Shown in pieces: positions 37,654-48,285 of a stretch of DNA of 64,000 nt. The stretch lies in assembly GCF_963966145.1 (NCBI RefSeq), contig NC_091054.1, positions 11,718,001-11,782,000 on the forward strand. Direction: 5' to 3'. Made by a program: the position numbers and the translations under genes. The notes under the pieces were generated by a model. That model worked only from the letters and a program-made list of their open reading frames with translations, was not told the origin of the DNA and made no database searches. Numbering within the stretch: the stretch's first letter is position 1; each line of letters opens with the position of its first letter. This DNA is from Tenebrio molitor. Its lineage: Eukaryota; Arthropoda; Insecta; Coleoptera; Tenebrionidae.

Positions 37654-38132
37654 TATAGAAAAAAAATTGGGTGAATTTTGTCAAAGTAATGACGTCATTA
37701 ATATTTTTTTTTAATGGGAAGCTACGATTCCGATTAGATTAGTTTGTAGAGCTTATATTTCTGGATTACAAAAATCTACTTTAAGTAGGATTACATAAAA
37801 AAATAAGCAAATTTATAAAGAACGAAATAAACTTGATTTTAATAATTTTAATAAATAAATTAAACAATACTTTAAAGCAAGAATTTACTCTAAAAACTGT
37901 TTGAGGTGTTTTTGCATTTTTTTTTTAAATTAATTTACGTTTTCTGAATTTTGTGCGTTACTTTATCATAACCCTGTATAGATACAAAATGCAAAAGGCC
38001 TTTTTATTTTAACATTGATTTAATTTTAATGAAACGCTGCAGCAGAATGGTCCGAAAAACGGATTTTTAGTAAACATTTTGTGTAATTACCATTAATATA
38101 TATACCATTCAGAGAAATAAAAATTTTATATA

Positions 38133-38598
38133 CAGGTGTCCCAAAAATAGCGGACTAACTACGAACTACCGTATCCAGGATGTTTAAATGTACACGAAAA
38201 AAATCTGGAAAAAATTTTTCAGACAAAAAAATAAATTATTATTATTAATTAATACAATGTAAACAAAGATGTACTCGTACATCATTACCTTGCAATGTTA
38301 CCGTAGTGGATTTAAAATATTTTTTTCGATTTCCAAAGCTTCTAAATTCACTATTGTGCAGGATGAGATATTGGTAGTGAGTAATCCTGTACTTTGTGAT
38401 AATATGTACGATTAGAGGTAGCTGTCATGACAATTTAATACATATATTTCAAAATAATTTTCCTGTAAAGTGCCACTTTCAAGGACCGCCCAATCAGTAA
38501 ATAAGTCCAATAGAATTTTTTAAACATTTTTCTGACGTTTACGGTAGTCTCTTCTACACCGTAGTACACCGTTAGTCCGCTATTTTTGGGACACCCTG
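38133..38598. mobile_element. TIR element, CAGGTGTCCCAAAAATAGCG family
   Basis: The 466-bp element is flanked by TA. Ends are CAGGTGTCCCAAAAATAGCG then GACTAAC and, inverted, CAGGGTGTCCCAAAAATAGC then GGACTAAC. It is non-coding and is the fifth distinct TA-flanked family in a 3-kb span. Confidence 0.9.
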
Positions 38599-39704
38599 TA
38601 TTTTGACAATTATACTATGAACACCCGATACTTTAGTATGTTATGTAGGTATTTTTAGCGAATAACTACAGTTTACATAATCATATTTTCGATTCTATCC
38701 TTATAATAATAAATCACAACAATAATCTCAAAATCTTGTATTACTGATATCATTCACTCTCAATCCAATAATTGATTGGCTTGGAAAATTAATTGTTCCT
38801 TGTATACATATGGAAAATTTTTGTTACGTCACGAACAAATAATTTTCTTGTTCTATACAAATACAAATCGTTGAAAATAACAGTTATTTTATTACAAAAT
38901 TACATTACACTGCATATGTTAGGCTATTTGTTATTCTTCAGCAATAAACTCACAGGAAAGACAATCAAATCCTAGTTCTAGATATTTATCTTTAAATATT
39001 AAAAATTGTTAAACATTGATGAATACTAACAGTAAAATTTAATTTGAAGGGACTAAAAGGTTTTAGGTTTTATACCTTCAGGCACTTGCAAAAAGGGATA
39101 ATTTGTGTAAACGCCCGTTATGAGTGAAGCCGAAAATTTGACATCGTTTTACATAAAGCCTTTTTACTAATGGACTTACAATTCTATTTAGTATTAGCAG
39201 GACAGAAAATAGAAATTTATAAAAATTGGGTAGGTCATTAATTTCTGGTATCGCTTTTATTAGAATTACAAAAAAAATTTACCAGGTTAGAAAAATGAAA
39301 TTAAACTAAGTACATATTTGATCATATTTTTTCTTTAGTTCTGTTTGTAGCAACAAAGCTGTTTAGAGTGTGAAAATTATTTAAATTGGATGTTGTGTAT
39401 GTGAGTGAAGAAGTAAAACTGTTGATAAAGATTCTATATAGATTTTGTGTAAAATAAATCAACAGGTCTTTAGATGTCAAAATTAACAGCGTAAATCATT
39501 TAACTTTTTTGCGGTTTAAATAAAGCAATAGAATTTACACTAAATAAAAGTTATCGTTAATATCTGATGGAGATAAATGTTGTAATCTATAAAGTACCTT
39601 CAATGAGAACTGATAAAAAATATAACCCAACTAGATGTAGTTGCAAGGTAATTAATAACTGTCACGTCTAGTGCTATATGTGTGTATAGTTTGTGAAGTT
39701 AATT
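38599..39704. other. Non-coding stretch upstream of the 39705 gene
   Basis: AT-rich DNA with no called exon. It should hold the promoter and 5' UTR of the plus-strand gene at 39705, but no TATA or initiator could be singled out. A TCGGGTGTTCATAGT remnant (inverse at 38618..38632) marks the terminus of the MITE family first seen at 7054. Confidence 0.4.
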
Positions 39705-40496
39705 ATGGCTCCTAACAGAAAAATTAGTTCAGGTATTTTTCGTTACAAATTGCCTTCCTTATTATATGGACGTTTATGAAATCCTTTTGTAGGTGAAAAA
39801 GATAAAGAAACGAAAGAAATGAATAAAGTACTTTCTGACTTGAAAACCGTTTTAAGGGACCTATCCACAGTCGTAACACGTTTTGAAAAATGTTTAAGTC
39901 AGTATCAAGTACGAGTATCAGATAATGAAGATGGCTTTGAGAGCGCCGAAGAAGAAATACGTGAGCACAGAGTGTCTGTCTCAAAAAGAGTGAATGCTTT
40001 CCTAAAACAAAGTAAACAAGTGGAACAAGCACAACCACAAGTGATTAGAAGAAATTCGTCCAAATTGCTAAAACCTTCGGAAAGAAGAGTGTCCTTAATG
40101 AAACAAAAATCCGTTACAAATGAAGCAATTAATGAAATAGTGGTTGATACAGACGATGTGCAAAAACCACGTAATTCAGTTGACATACAAGGCATAAAGA
40201 AAAAGTTTGAGTTTACCCATTCAAGCAAGAATCATGATTATGGAGAGAATGTAGATATTAAAGTGAATACTGAGGATCAACACAAAAATAAAGAGTTAAA
40301 AGTGGATATACAAAGTTTGAAACAAAAATTTGAAACTGAAAGTAATGATGGCACAACTACAATTAGATTTAAAAGTGAGGAAATTCGAAGAAAAAGCGAA
40401 GAGAGAAAGGAGAAGACTGACGAACTAAGAGTATCCGGAGAATATACAGATAAAGTGAAAAAAATTCTAAAATATTTCCAACCATATTCGAAATAA
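39705..40496 (+). CDS. Two-exon gene for a 243-residue charged, coiled-coil-like protein
   Basis: Exon 1 (39705..39732) encodes MAPNRKISS plus one base. A 60-nt GT-AG intron (39733..39792, TCAG|GTATTT ... CTTTTGTAG|GT) carries an in-frame stop. Exon 2 (39793..40496) continues in phase as GEKDKETKE then MNKVLSDLK and runs to TAA. The protein is lysine/glutamate/serine-rich, with a hydrophobic heptad-like helix at about 22-48 (LSDLKTVLRDLSTVV), an acidic patch (SDNEDGFESAEEEI) and two short repeats: VDIQGIKKKFE (139-149) and VDIQSLKQKFE (180-190). No catalytic domain, signal peptide or membrane segment is visible, so it is probably cytoplasmic or nuclear. The KxKFE repeats recall motifs of actin-associated scaffold proteins, but I do not recognise the gene. 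The start is uncertain if further 5' exons exist. An AATAAA lies at 40764. Confidence 0.8.
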
Positions 40497-40763
40497 AAGT
40501 AAAATCTTAAAATAATTTTTAATCGATACGCTATGACGTATCACATTGTAAAAGATAGATATAATATGATAAACATGATAAATATTTTGAGAGTGTAAAT
40601 TTTTCGGCTGATTAGCTAAACTGCATTGGTGCAAATTCCACTGATATATTTTATATTATGTATATTTTTTAAAATTTATCTAAAGTTTTTATATTTATTT
40701 TGTGATGCACCGTATTTATTTAAAGAATTGTAATTCTATTTCGTTGTTTTGTACATTGTCCAT

Positions 40764-40769
40764 AATAAA
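40764..40769 (+). promoter_or_regulatory. Polyadenylation signal AATAAA
   Basis: A canonical AATAAA lies 268 nt after the stop codon of the two-exon gene and is followed within 40 nt by a T/GT-rich stretch. It gives a 3' UTR of about 290 nt. Confidence 0.6.
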
Positions 40770-41114
40770 CAATTTGTCTCTCATAGTTGCTTTTGTATAC
40801 AAGATGTTGGTCTAACAACAAGTTTCCTTACAATGTCTATTCCATTTTACAATGTTGTTTCATTCAGGTAAACAGAGATGTAGTACATTAAGAGAAAGGC
40901 AAGGATCCCTTTCTGTTGTTGTTTACCAAATCTAGATCAAATGTCGAGTGGAAATCCCTCAAGACATTATTATTTATGTTTCGATGTGAACAAGTGGGAT
41001 TAACGTATCCGGAAACGGGATCGAATTCCGGCGGAATAAAATAAAACTTTAAAAGTCATGTAATTCCCGTAAATCGGGCTGAGGTGTAACAGAAAAGAAG
41101 ACAGGCGGACTTAC

Positions 41115-41278
41115 CGGGATAGAAGACGGTCTCTCGGCGTACAGTATAGTTCGCCTGGGGGATGCGAAGCTCGCAGGAGAACTCCTCTGGGTCCTTCAGA
41201 GCCGGCAACGTAGCCGTCGCCGATACTTCGTACAGCTGTCCTCTCAGTCTCGCCGTTACTTCAGTTTCTTCAATCTCT
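41115..41278 (-). CDS. Immunoglobulin-superfamily protein, exon encoding second half of an Ig domain
   Basis: The exon is bounded by an acceptor (GTTGATTACAG|AGAG at 41279-41280) and a perfect donor (CCCG|GTAAGT at 41114). It has 164 nt, enters with one base completing a codon, and leaves in phase 1. It encodes EIEETEVTARLRGQLYEVSA then TATLPALKDPEEFSCELRIP, QANYT (an N-glycosylation site) and VRRETVFYP. The FSCEL cysteine is the second Ig cysteine, and the last strand (ETVFYP) fits strand G. Codon use is GC-rich compared with the flanks. It joins in phase to the exon at 48286..48403. It is probably an extracellular or membrane cell-surface protein; the family (a B7/C1-like or insect two-Ig receptor fold is possible) is not identified. 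Exons further downstream were not found with confidence. Confidence 0.75.
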
Positions 41279-41468
41279 CTGTAATCAACAATGTCGTATT
41301 GTGTGAATAAAGAGGATACGCACATTTATTTCGTACAAACTGAATGCTTTACATCACTTCTAAAAAAGGGCGAAGTAAAGAACTTTGAATGGTGCTTTTT
41401 ATAAGAAAATATATTATAATAACACATTTTCAAAATGATGATGAAGTAATAATGAGCTCGACGGAAGT

Positions 41469-41566
41469 GAAAATGCAACCCACAATACATTTGGAAGGTG
41501 AAGCTAGATATTTATACGCGTCCATGTCCAGCTTTACGTTCCAAATGTATTGTGGGTTGCATTTTC
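41469..41566. repeat. Perfect 28-bp stem hairpin (pre-miRNA-sized)
   Basis: GAAAATGCAACCCACAATAC then ATTTGGAA (41469..41496) is repeated exactly inverted at 41539..41566. With two mismatches the stem extends 9 bp inward to a 24-nt loop, and with more mismatches about 10 bp outward. The size resembles a miRNA precursor or a tiny MITE. It lies in the Ig-gene intron. Confidence 0.8.
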
Positions 41567-42570
41567 AATTGCGTCGAAAAATTTCATTACAGTCTTGAAT
41601 CCTTGATGATGAGTGATTTGTTGTCGAAACCTGTTTCACTGTTCCACGTCAAAATGTGTAACCTGAGCCAACTCTTTAACTGAACATCATGCTATTTCTT
41701 TATCATAGCGTTATCTGTTGCATTCGGGGGAAAATTAATTGTAGGGAATTTCACTCAACTAAAATTATACGAGAGTCTCTTTTATAAAATGACATCTATT
41801 ACACCAAACCGCGTATTAATCTCCGCAGAATGTAGTTATTAAAGTGTAACGTTTAGAGTCTTTGAAATTACTTTGAGTGGTCAAATAGCATCATTAGTTT
41901 TCTTCATACTGTACATTCCGTTCAAGTAATAGCCTTTCTCAGATAAAATCTGAGCTCTAAATCGTCCGAGAGGGTTCCTACTAGCCGACAGATTTATGCA
42001 GCGCCTGCAGTAAACAGAACACGTACCACTAGTTAATTGCGGAAAATAGAGGCGAGGATGGAGGATGGAATACCTTCCGCCGCAACTCCGCCACTACTCA
42101 CGTGACTCGGTGGTGTACTTTATTTACGGCTGGAACGCCGTTAAAGGAAGCTTTTAATTCCTTCCGAAACAATACCAACGCACGGCTGAATTGAGAATTC
42201 AAATTGTCAAACGTTAAGGGAATTTTCGACTGAAATTGCAAATTCGTGACACATAAGACGTCGATGTCGAAGTCTCGATTATTTTATGTCAGTTGTTAAT
42301 TATTGCAAAGAGATCTTAACAGAACACTAAATAATATACAATAGAATACATACATACAACATTTTTAAAAAATCACAATGAAAAAACCCTTGAAATTATA
42401 CCGAGATAAAAAAAAAAAATAGAGTTGGCTGTCACCGAAAATTTCAGATGGCAATTCCTTAAGATTTCAATGATCTGATGTCAGTCTTAAAAATTAGGTT
42501 CATGATTTTGAGAACGTTGAAATCTTGATTTTCATAAAGGAGTCAATTATGTGTGACCTGTCGGTTGTAA
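41567..42570. other. Intronic non-coding stretch of the Ig gene
   Basis: Lies between the two Ig exons. A GC-richer patch at about 42045..42190 has no consistent open frame and could be conserved non-coding DNA. The rest is AT-rich. Confidence 0.4.
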
Positions 42571-42880
42571 TAGTATATTACACATTAAGTGATGAAAGTG
42601 CCTGATCTTTTCAACGAGCAATACATGATAGTAATTTTTTTATAATTACATATATAATCTTCCGGATTTGGAGTTTCAATCAATGCAAATAACAGTGTTT
42701 TAAATTTTTTATATTAATAAGTGGGTAATAGATTGTCAATGTAGTAGATTGTTAAATAAATTTTCCTCACTAGTGAGTTTACTTTCTCCATTTTCCTAAC
42801 TAGTGATGCAAACGCCTATTTTCCTCACTAAATTGAGTGATGAAAGTATCATTTTCATAAGCGACGTTGGAAAAAATTAA
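42571..42880 (-). repeat. Interspersed repeat, shorter copy of 5707..6113
   Basis: It matches the 5707 repeat in reverse orientation from GTATATTACACATTAAGTGA to TTTTCATAAGCGACGTTGGA, without the ~120-bp internal extra part. It is non-coding. Confidence 0.75.
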
Positions 42881-43022
42881 TTAAAACCAACCTCCATAAT
42901 ATTATCGTTTATTTCGGCAAAATATTAAAACTTAGTAGGCGCGCACGACTGAGATTGTATTAAATTTTAGTTCACAAAAGTCAAACCAAATTGACATTTG
43001 CTCACATGTTTTAACAAACAAA

Positions 43023-43283
43023 ATGTGCGATAGTGAAATAGAGTGTACCCTCTTACCTGAGAAAATTAAACTACGAAACAAAAAAAAAACGTACAGAGAT
43101 TTTCGCGATTGGTGCGACAGTAGCGCCCCCACAGGTCAGTTATGGGTTTCATTACCGACCGATTACGACTCATTACTGACCCGTTTATTCACCATTACGG
43201 ATCGGTTGAAATGTACGCTTGTAATTGTTCACTTTCCAACCATTAAAGGGTTCGTAAAGCTGTACGTTACTAACCGTGAATAA
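43023..43283 (+). CDS. Small ORF of unknown nature, 86 codons
   Basis: The frame has a true ATG and reads MCDSEIECTLLPEKIKLRNK, then a lysine run, TYRDFRDWCDSSAPTGQLWV and ends YVTNRE before TAA. Its middle is more GC-rich and codon-like than most random frames here. The DNA just downstream (43330..43385) is GC-rich (GCCCGCCGCGCCGGG). It sits in the Ig-gene intron on the opposite strand, directly next to a repeat (42571..42880). It could be a small gene, an exon or a transposon remnant. No domain was recognised. Confidence 0.25.
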   Translation: MCDSEIECTLLPEKIKLRNKKKTYRDFRDWCDSSAPTGQLWVSLPTDYDSLLTRLFTITDRLKCTLVIVHFPTIKGFVKLYVTNRE

Positions 43284-43937
43284 AAGAATTTCTTCACCTA
43301 GTGCAATGAAACAATGAGATTTAAAACTCCCGCGTCTTTATTCAACGGTCAGCCTCGTGAGCCCGCCGCGCCGGGTTGTTTATAGATCGAAACCGAAACT
43401 AGCGATCCAACGATCAATTGAAAGAGGTTATGTTTTTGGGGCTCTGTGTTGTCTCTTTCTGAAGTCAAAAAGATAAAAAGTTACGCCGTAAATGACTGCA
43501 ATACGATCGAATTTTGGTAAATATAAAATTGATCAATGACATCAGAGATCAAATATTGTTTCCAGGATGAAGATTATCTTTATTACTAAATATAGAGTAT
43601 TCATTTTAAATGTTGGGTAAAGTTGTAAACTCAAAACACCATAAATTACGAAAGCGGCAAATTTTCATTGTATTGGTACCATAAAGTAGTAATACCTCTG
43701 TTCATATAAAACTGGTACCACGTCGTACTTTCACCATCTTATCGACGAGCAAAAGAAAGAGATGTTAAACTATCCACAAATAAAAAAAAAATTAAAATAC
43801 ATTTTGTGTTTAGTGGTCAAAAAAATGTATTTGACAAATAATTGCTAAATAAAGAAATAAAAGTAATTAGTATTCATTACATGTATATTTTAAAGTAAGT
43901 AATAAATAAATAATAAAATACGTAAAGAAATAAAAAA

Positions 43938-44540
43938 TTAATCATCATCTGAATCAAATTCACTAGATGATTCACCGGTATTGGCAACAAATATTAATGG
44001 TTCCACTTGGTCTTCTAAAAGTTGATCTCCATTCCACCATTCTTTAATTTTGGACCCGAATATACTGAACACAGTTTTAAATTCACTGAGTTTCGGACAA
44101 ATATCAAAGCAGGTAAGTTTTATTACAAAACCCAACATTTAAAATGAATGCTCTATAGCTCAAACATTGTGCAAAAGGGAGGTCCAAACGTATCATTACA
44201 AAAACTGGGGTAATGTTCGAAATGTCTGCCTTCAGCTTCCAAACATAATGTTACTGTTCGCTTCATGTTTTCAAATGAATTTTGCAAAGTCGGGACATCA
44301 ATTGAATTGCAGTTATCAGTAATTACTTGGATTAATTCCGGAATTATGCCAGGCCTGTTTTTGAATACGTTGTTTTTAGGTATCGAAAAACAAAATAATC
44401 AAGTTGTTGGTAAGTGCCTTGAAAGTCCGGAAACTGTTGTTGAAATTCCTCAAAAACTGGAGGTGTCGAATAGGACAATTCGCCGTTCTCAAGTCTTTCT
44501 CCATTTCTGAAGTAACACTGCACAATGAAAATGTTTTGCT
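43938..44540 (-). pseudogene. Decayed DDE-type transposase C-terminal fragments
   Basis: Reading the minus strand, a first piece gives PGIIPELIQVITDNCNSIDV then ENMKRTVTLCLEAEGRHFEH (about 44160..44370), which resembles the common insect transposon C-terminus ending in a Cys ... GGHFEH motif. After a stop, a second piece (43938..44138) gives KIKEWWNGDQLLEDQVEPLI then FVANTGESSSEFDSDDD. The latter matches the relic at 22260..22358 in layout (W, VEPLI, GES, acidic end). Stops and frameshifts show it is dead. It lies inside the Ig-gene intron. The exact superfamily is inferred. Confidence 0.45.
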
Positions 44541-45800
44541 CTAAAGGGAATATACATACTGTAATAGCAAATTTTAATAGTCAATAATTATTAATAATGA
44601 CGATTACAACTGTAATGACATATGAATTAAATTTTTACGTGTTGCCAACTGAAGCGTATTAATAACGACCTTCTCGATTTTTTTTAAATTTTCGATCGCA
44701 CGGTAATAAAATAATATTAATTGATCCTTTAATGCAATTTCATTTCGTGTCGACCTTTAGAGTTTAGAACATTGCAAATGCATTTAAACTGATTTGACTA
44801 ATATAGAGGTTATTAATACTTCTTACCCGTATTAAAAGTACGGTTTACAGAATTTTCTCAAAGGAGTTTTTGGCTAAAAGTTCCCCAAAGTAAGAGTACT
44901 CTAGAGTAACAAGTTTCAATGGAATCACTGCTTTTAACAAGACGGAAGTAAAATAATTTTTAAGAGTTTGTAAAATCGAATGCTGAAGTAATTCCTTTGG
45001 TAGAATTTAAAATATGCATGAAATAGGAATGAATATGCTTCAAAATCTAAGCAAAATTCAGACCAAGGAGAGAGAAATGCCTTCTTGGATCTTCAGTAGG
45101 AAGAATTAATTTTAGACTGATTGCTGCATTTCATAAAATCCTACAAATAATGTCTAATAATTAATCTAGACCTACGTTGCTGGACAATCATTTCAGCCGT
45201 ATATCTTTAGAATCATATGAAATGTCTAGAAAAAACTGTCTTCGTCTTCGCATACTTGACACCGACTGCCATCGCTATTCGTTTCTTTCTACTTTTGTCG
45301 AAAACATTTCATGAAGAATGAAGTCTAATAAGAATGCCATGAGAAGGTTTAGACAAATCACATCAACCCTGATGATTTTAGAGAAAATTTTGTTGTCTCT
45401 ACCCGTTGTTGAATTATGAGGCAGAAAACATGGCCCTTAACAATGTAAACCAAAATCGCGGTGTCCCACAGAGTCTGAGACCCAATATCGAGCAACTCTC
45501 CAGGATTTTCTGTTTCTTGCAGTTGTGCAATGCTTCTTGTACAGTTACTTCACTTTCAGAGTCTTCATATTCCAGTCAAGAAATTGTTCCAAAATTGTCC
45601 AAAATCAAAGAATCGACCTAACTTAAAACTCAAAAAAGAGGAAAAAATGGTATTTTGAAGTATTAATTTTCTCAGCTCAGCAGTGAAAAAAAGACAGTGC
45701 AACATCAGAAAGAGAAAGAAGAGCGATTATTAGTGACTAGTCAAATTCTTTATTTGCAGTCAAACAAATGAAGCAAAAAATTGGCACTGCTTCAAGTGTA
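44541..45800. other. Non-coding stretch with possible further TE decay
   Basis: Minus-strand fragments around 45410..45600 read in broken frames (EYEDSESEVTVQEALHNC; KNPGELLDIGSQTLWDT) and look like a decayed acidic-start ORF, possibly another transposon. They are too broken to call. No intact gene was seen. Confidence 0.35.
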
Positions 45801-45988
45801 AGGCTAGGGCCACATCTGACGTAAAATCCGCGACCGCCTGTCCCTTATATTACTCGTATGCCACTGTAATATTTATACAACTAGCCACACCATGCTGATA
45901 ATACGTAGCGTTATGGTCCATTTGCACCACCAAAGAGACGATACGCGGCGATCGGTCGCGTATTATCCGTCAGATGTGGCGCTGGCCT
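45801..45988. mobile_element. MITE, AGGCTAGGGCCACATCTGAC family
   Basis: The 188-bp element has imperfect terminal inverted repeats of about 36 bp: AGGCTAGGGCCACATCTGAC then GTAAAATCCGCGACCG, and inverted AGGCCAGCGCCACATCTGAC then GGATAATACGCGACCG. TAAG occurs next to both ends, but the duplication is not resolved. It is non-coding and more GC-rich than its flanks. Confidence 0.85.
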
Positions 45989-46529
45989 AAGAATTGGTCA
46001 AAGAATAATAAAAAATTCGATCACTTAAAACGACGTCGCTTGTAGGAAAGCTACTAACGGTTTGTCACAAAGAAGCCAGACTGAATTTTATCAGGAACGA
46101 TATGCATTGAACTCGACAATGAATTATTTGGATGGTCCAGATGGTTTTTCATTTTCATAATTTAATAAAAGAAGAAAAAAAAGTATTTGTCGAGAAGTTG
46201 GTAATGGGCAGCAATGTCTTCTAAAGAATCTGGGTATTTGTGACCATAAATACCCAGATCTGGGTATTACCTTCGAGAGGTTGACGTTTTGGGTTGGCTT
46301 AGTTGTTTCCTTGAAGAAAATATGTATTATTGAAAAGTAATGGGGTCTTTGCAAAAAAATTTATATTAATAATAATACGTCAAAATACAACCGCGGGGAA
46401 TCTCATCACAGTACTGGGTTTAATCCTCAATATCTTTTATTGTCACTATAGAATTACCATTCGCAATTATAAAGAAAGATGGGTGTAATATTCACTATTA
46501 AGTTTGCACATTATTCCACTGTCGTTATA

Positions 46530-46872
46530 CGAAGTGTCTCTCAAAGAACGTATATCAAGAGTCCTGTGGAATTATGCGGCTCTATAATTTTATTGTGTCG
46601 AACTATGTCCAGCCATTAGAGCTGTCAAATGTAAAATTATTAAATCTTAGCATCAATTGTTAATTCCCCGTCTTAGTTGTTTTGCTTGTGATTTTCTTCA
46701 ACTTTTTTATACTTATTCTAATTACTTTTCATCTTACAACAGTCTTTATTAAAAACCTATCATTAATTACATAACCTCGGTTTTTCTACTTGCTACCACA
46801 TTATGCTACAGAGCGGCAAAAATCAAATATGTATATTCGAATTCCACAGAACTCTTGACATACGACACTTTG
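46530..46872. mobile_element. TIR element, CAAAGTGTC ... TCAAGAGTCCTGTG family
   Basis: The 343-bp element is flanked by TA. Ends are CGAAGTGTCTCTCAAAGAAC then ATCAAGAGTCCTGTGGAATT and, inverted, CAAAGTGTCGTATGTCAAGA then GTTCTGTGGAATT. The end is the same as the right end of the 21245..22866 element, so this is a short internally deleted relative. Confidence 0.8.
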
Positions 46873-48285
46873 TATTTTTGTGTTCAGTCAGTTAGTTGTC
46901 AGCTGTCATTTTTCTACATTTATAAAAATGCCTGAAACTAAACCATCAAAGTACGCACATTGATGAACTAATAGAATAAAATATCACGTTTCCAATTAAC
47001 GTGATTTAATTTGAAAAGGAATCTAATTTCTTATTAGATGTTATCCTCAATTCTGAAACCAATTTGGAAGTTCCGTCGATGATTGGCCATCGTAGTTGCT
47101 TTGGAAGCTTAATACGTGGGTGAGTTGAATTTCTAATAAATAATGATTTTTTTTAGACCGCATTTATACAAAATTTATTATATTCAGAGTGCTTTAATTT
47201 GATCGAATTTATGATCTTATTGAAAATATGACCTCGGCGCCTTTCTTAATAACACCTCGCAACAATTGGGACAAAATTTATCACGGGATCGTTTACATTC
47301 GTTTTTTGTGTGTTCGTCGGATAAAGCTGGGTGCGTGTTGGCCGTTTCTTTCACGCGAACCGCCGTCGAAGATGGCTAATTGAAACGAAGCACCTGTCCG
47401 CTATACCACCTGTGCCCCGCCCGGATGAATTTCTCGGGGTCCCCGACGTGTCGTAGTAAATCGTCCAAATTCCATATTTTCCAGTGCTCTGTGTTTCTCG
47501 TTCCAGAGAAAGAGAGATTCTTTTCATTTTTATGAAAGCCGAAGTCAGTGGTGTGTGAAAAGATAAGAGTGGCCCGTGGTCATCCCAAGTGCTGTATAGT
47601 GCGCCTCGTAATTTGGAAGAAAGGATGTAGAAATAGAATAACCTCTCAAGATCTACAACTTTTATATAACAGCCACACGGCGTGCTGTGTTATGTGTTCC
47701 CCGCCGGAACTTTACTTTTATTGCTTTTCTCCCTCAGAAAAATCTTTATTACGTGATGAATACTTTCCACGATCCCTGCTCAAGCGGCTTAAATAAAAAT
47801 GAACCACCCGCAACGCCCACCCATTATTCAGTCATCGCTCCCGACACTCCACTAAATATTAATTGGCCCTTTATTGTTAATCTTTTTGTCTTTTAACGTG
47901 CACTCTCTTATACATTATTGCTTTTATAACTTCATAAATAAAACACGTACGACGTACGGTATAAATTTTTACTTCGATATTTATGAACCATTAAATTATT
48001 TTCATGATTCAGAAACATATTCTCCTGGTTTTATACTGACCACTTCCTGCGGCTACGAAAATTGATTCGGAAGCAAATTTCATTGCGCATTTTAAAGTTG
48101 CTTTGGTAACAACTGGGTCTTAAGCTCTGCGCTTTAGCACGGGACATGCACTGGAATAAATATTATTAACATTTCAATTGTGCAAGAGTAATAGTTTCAT
48201 CGCGACTCATAAACTTTAATGCACAGTGTTGTAATAGTGCGGTGTTTATTAGCGCTTTGCTCCTCACGTCGTCGACTATAATTAC
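46873..48285. other. Intronic stretch directly upstream of the Ig donor
   Basis: No exon was found. A GC-rich patch at about 47230..47480 has two CACCTG E-boxes (47391, 47407) and no conserved frame, so it is a candidate regulatory element. Short frames at 47548..47796 and 47687..47896 are not supported. Confidence 0.4.

Larger units (their letters stand above)
36400..37976. mobile_element. TIR element CAGGGTTATGAT family, split by two nested elements
   Basis: The left end CAGGGTTATGATCAAATAAA is mirrored at 37976 by CAGGGTTATGATAAAGTAAC. The following blocks (GCACAAAATTCA, TTAATTT, AAAACAC) also match inverted for about 100 bp. TA flanks both sides, and the left TA is shared with the element ending at 36397. 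Removing the nested elements at 36513..37176 and 37179..37653 leaves an original element of about 430 bp. Confidence 0.8.
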
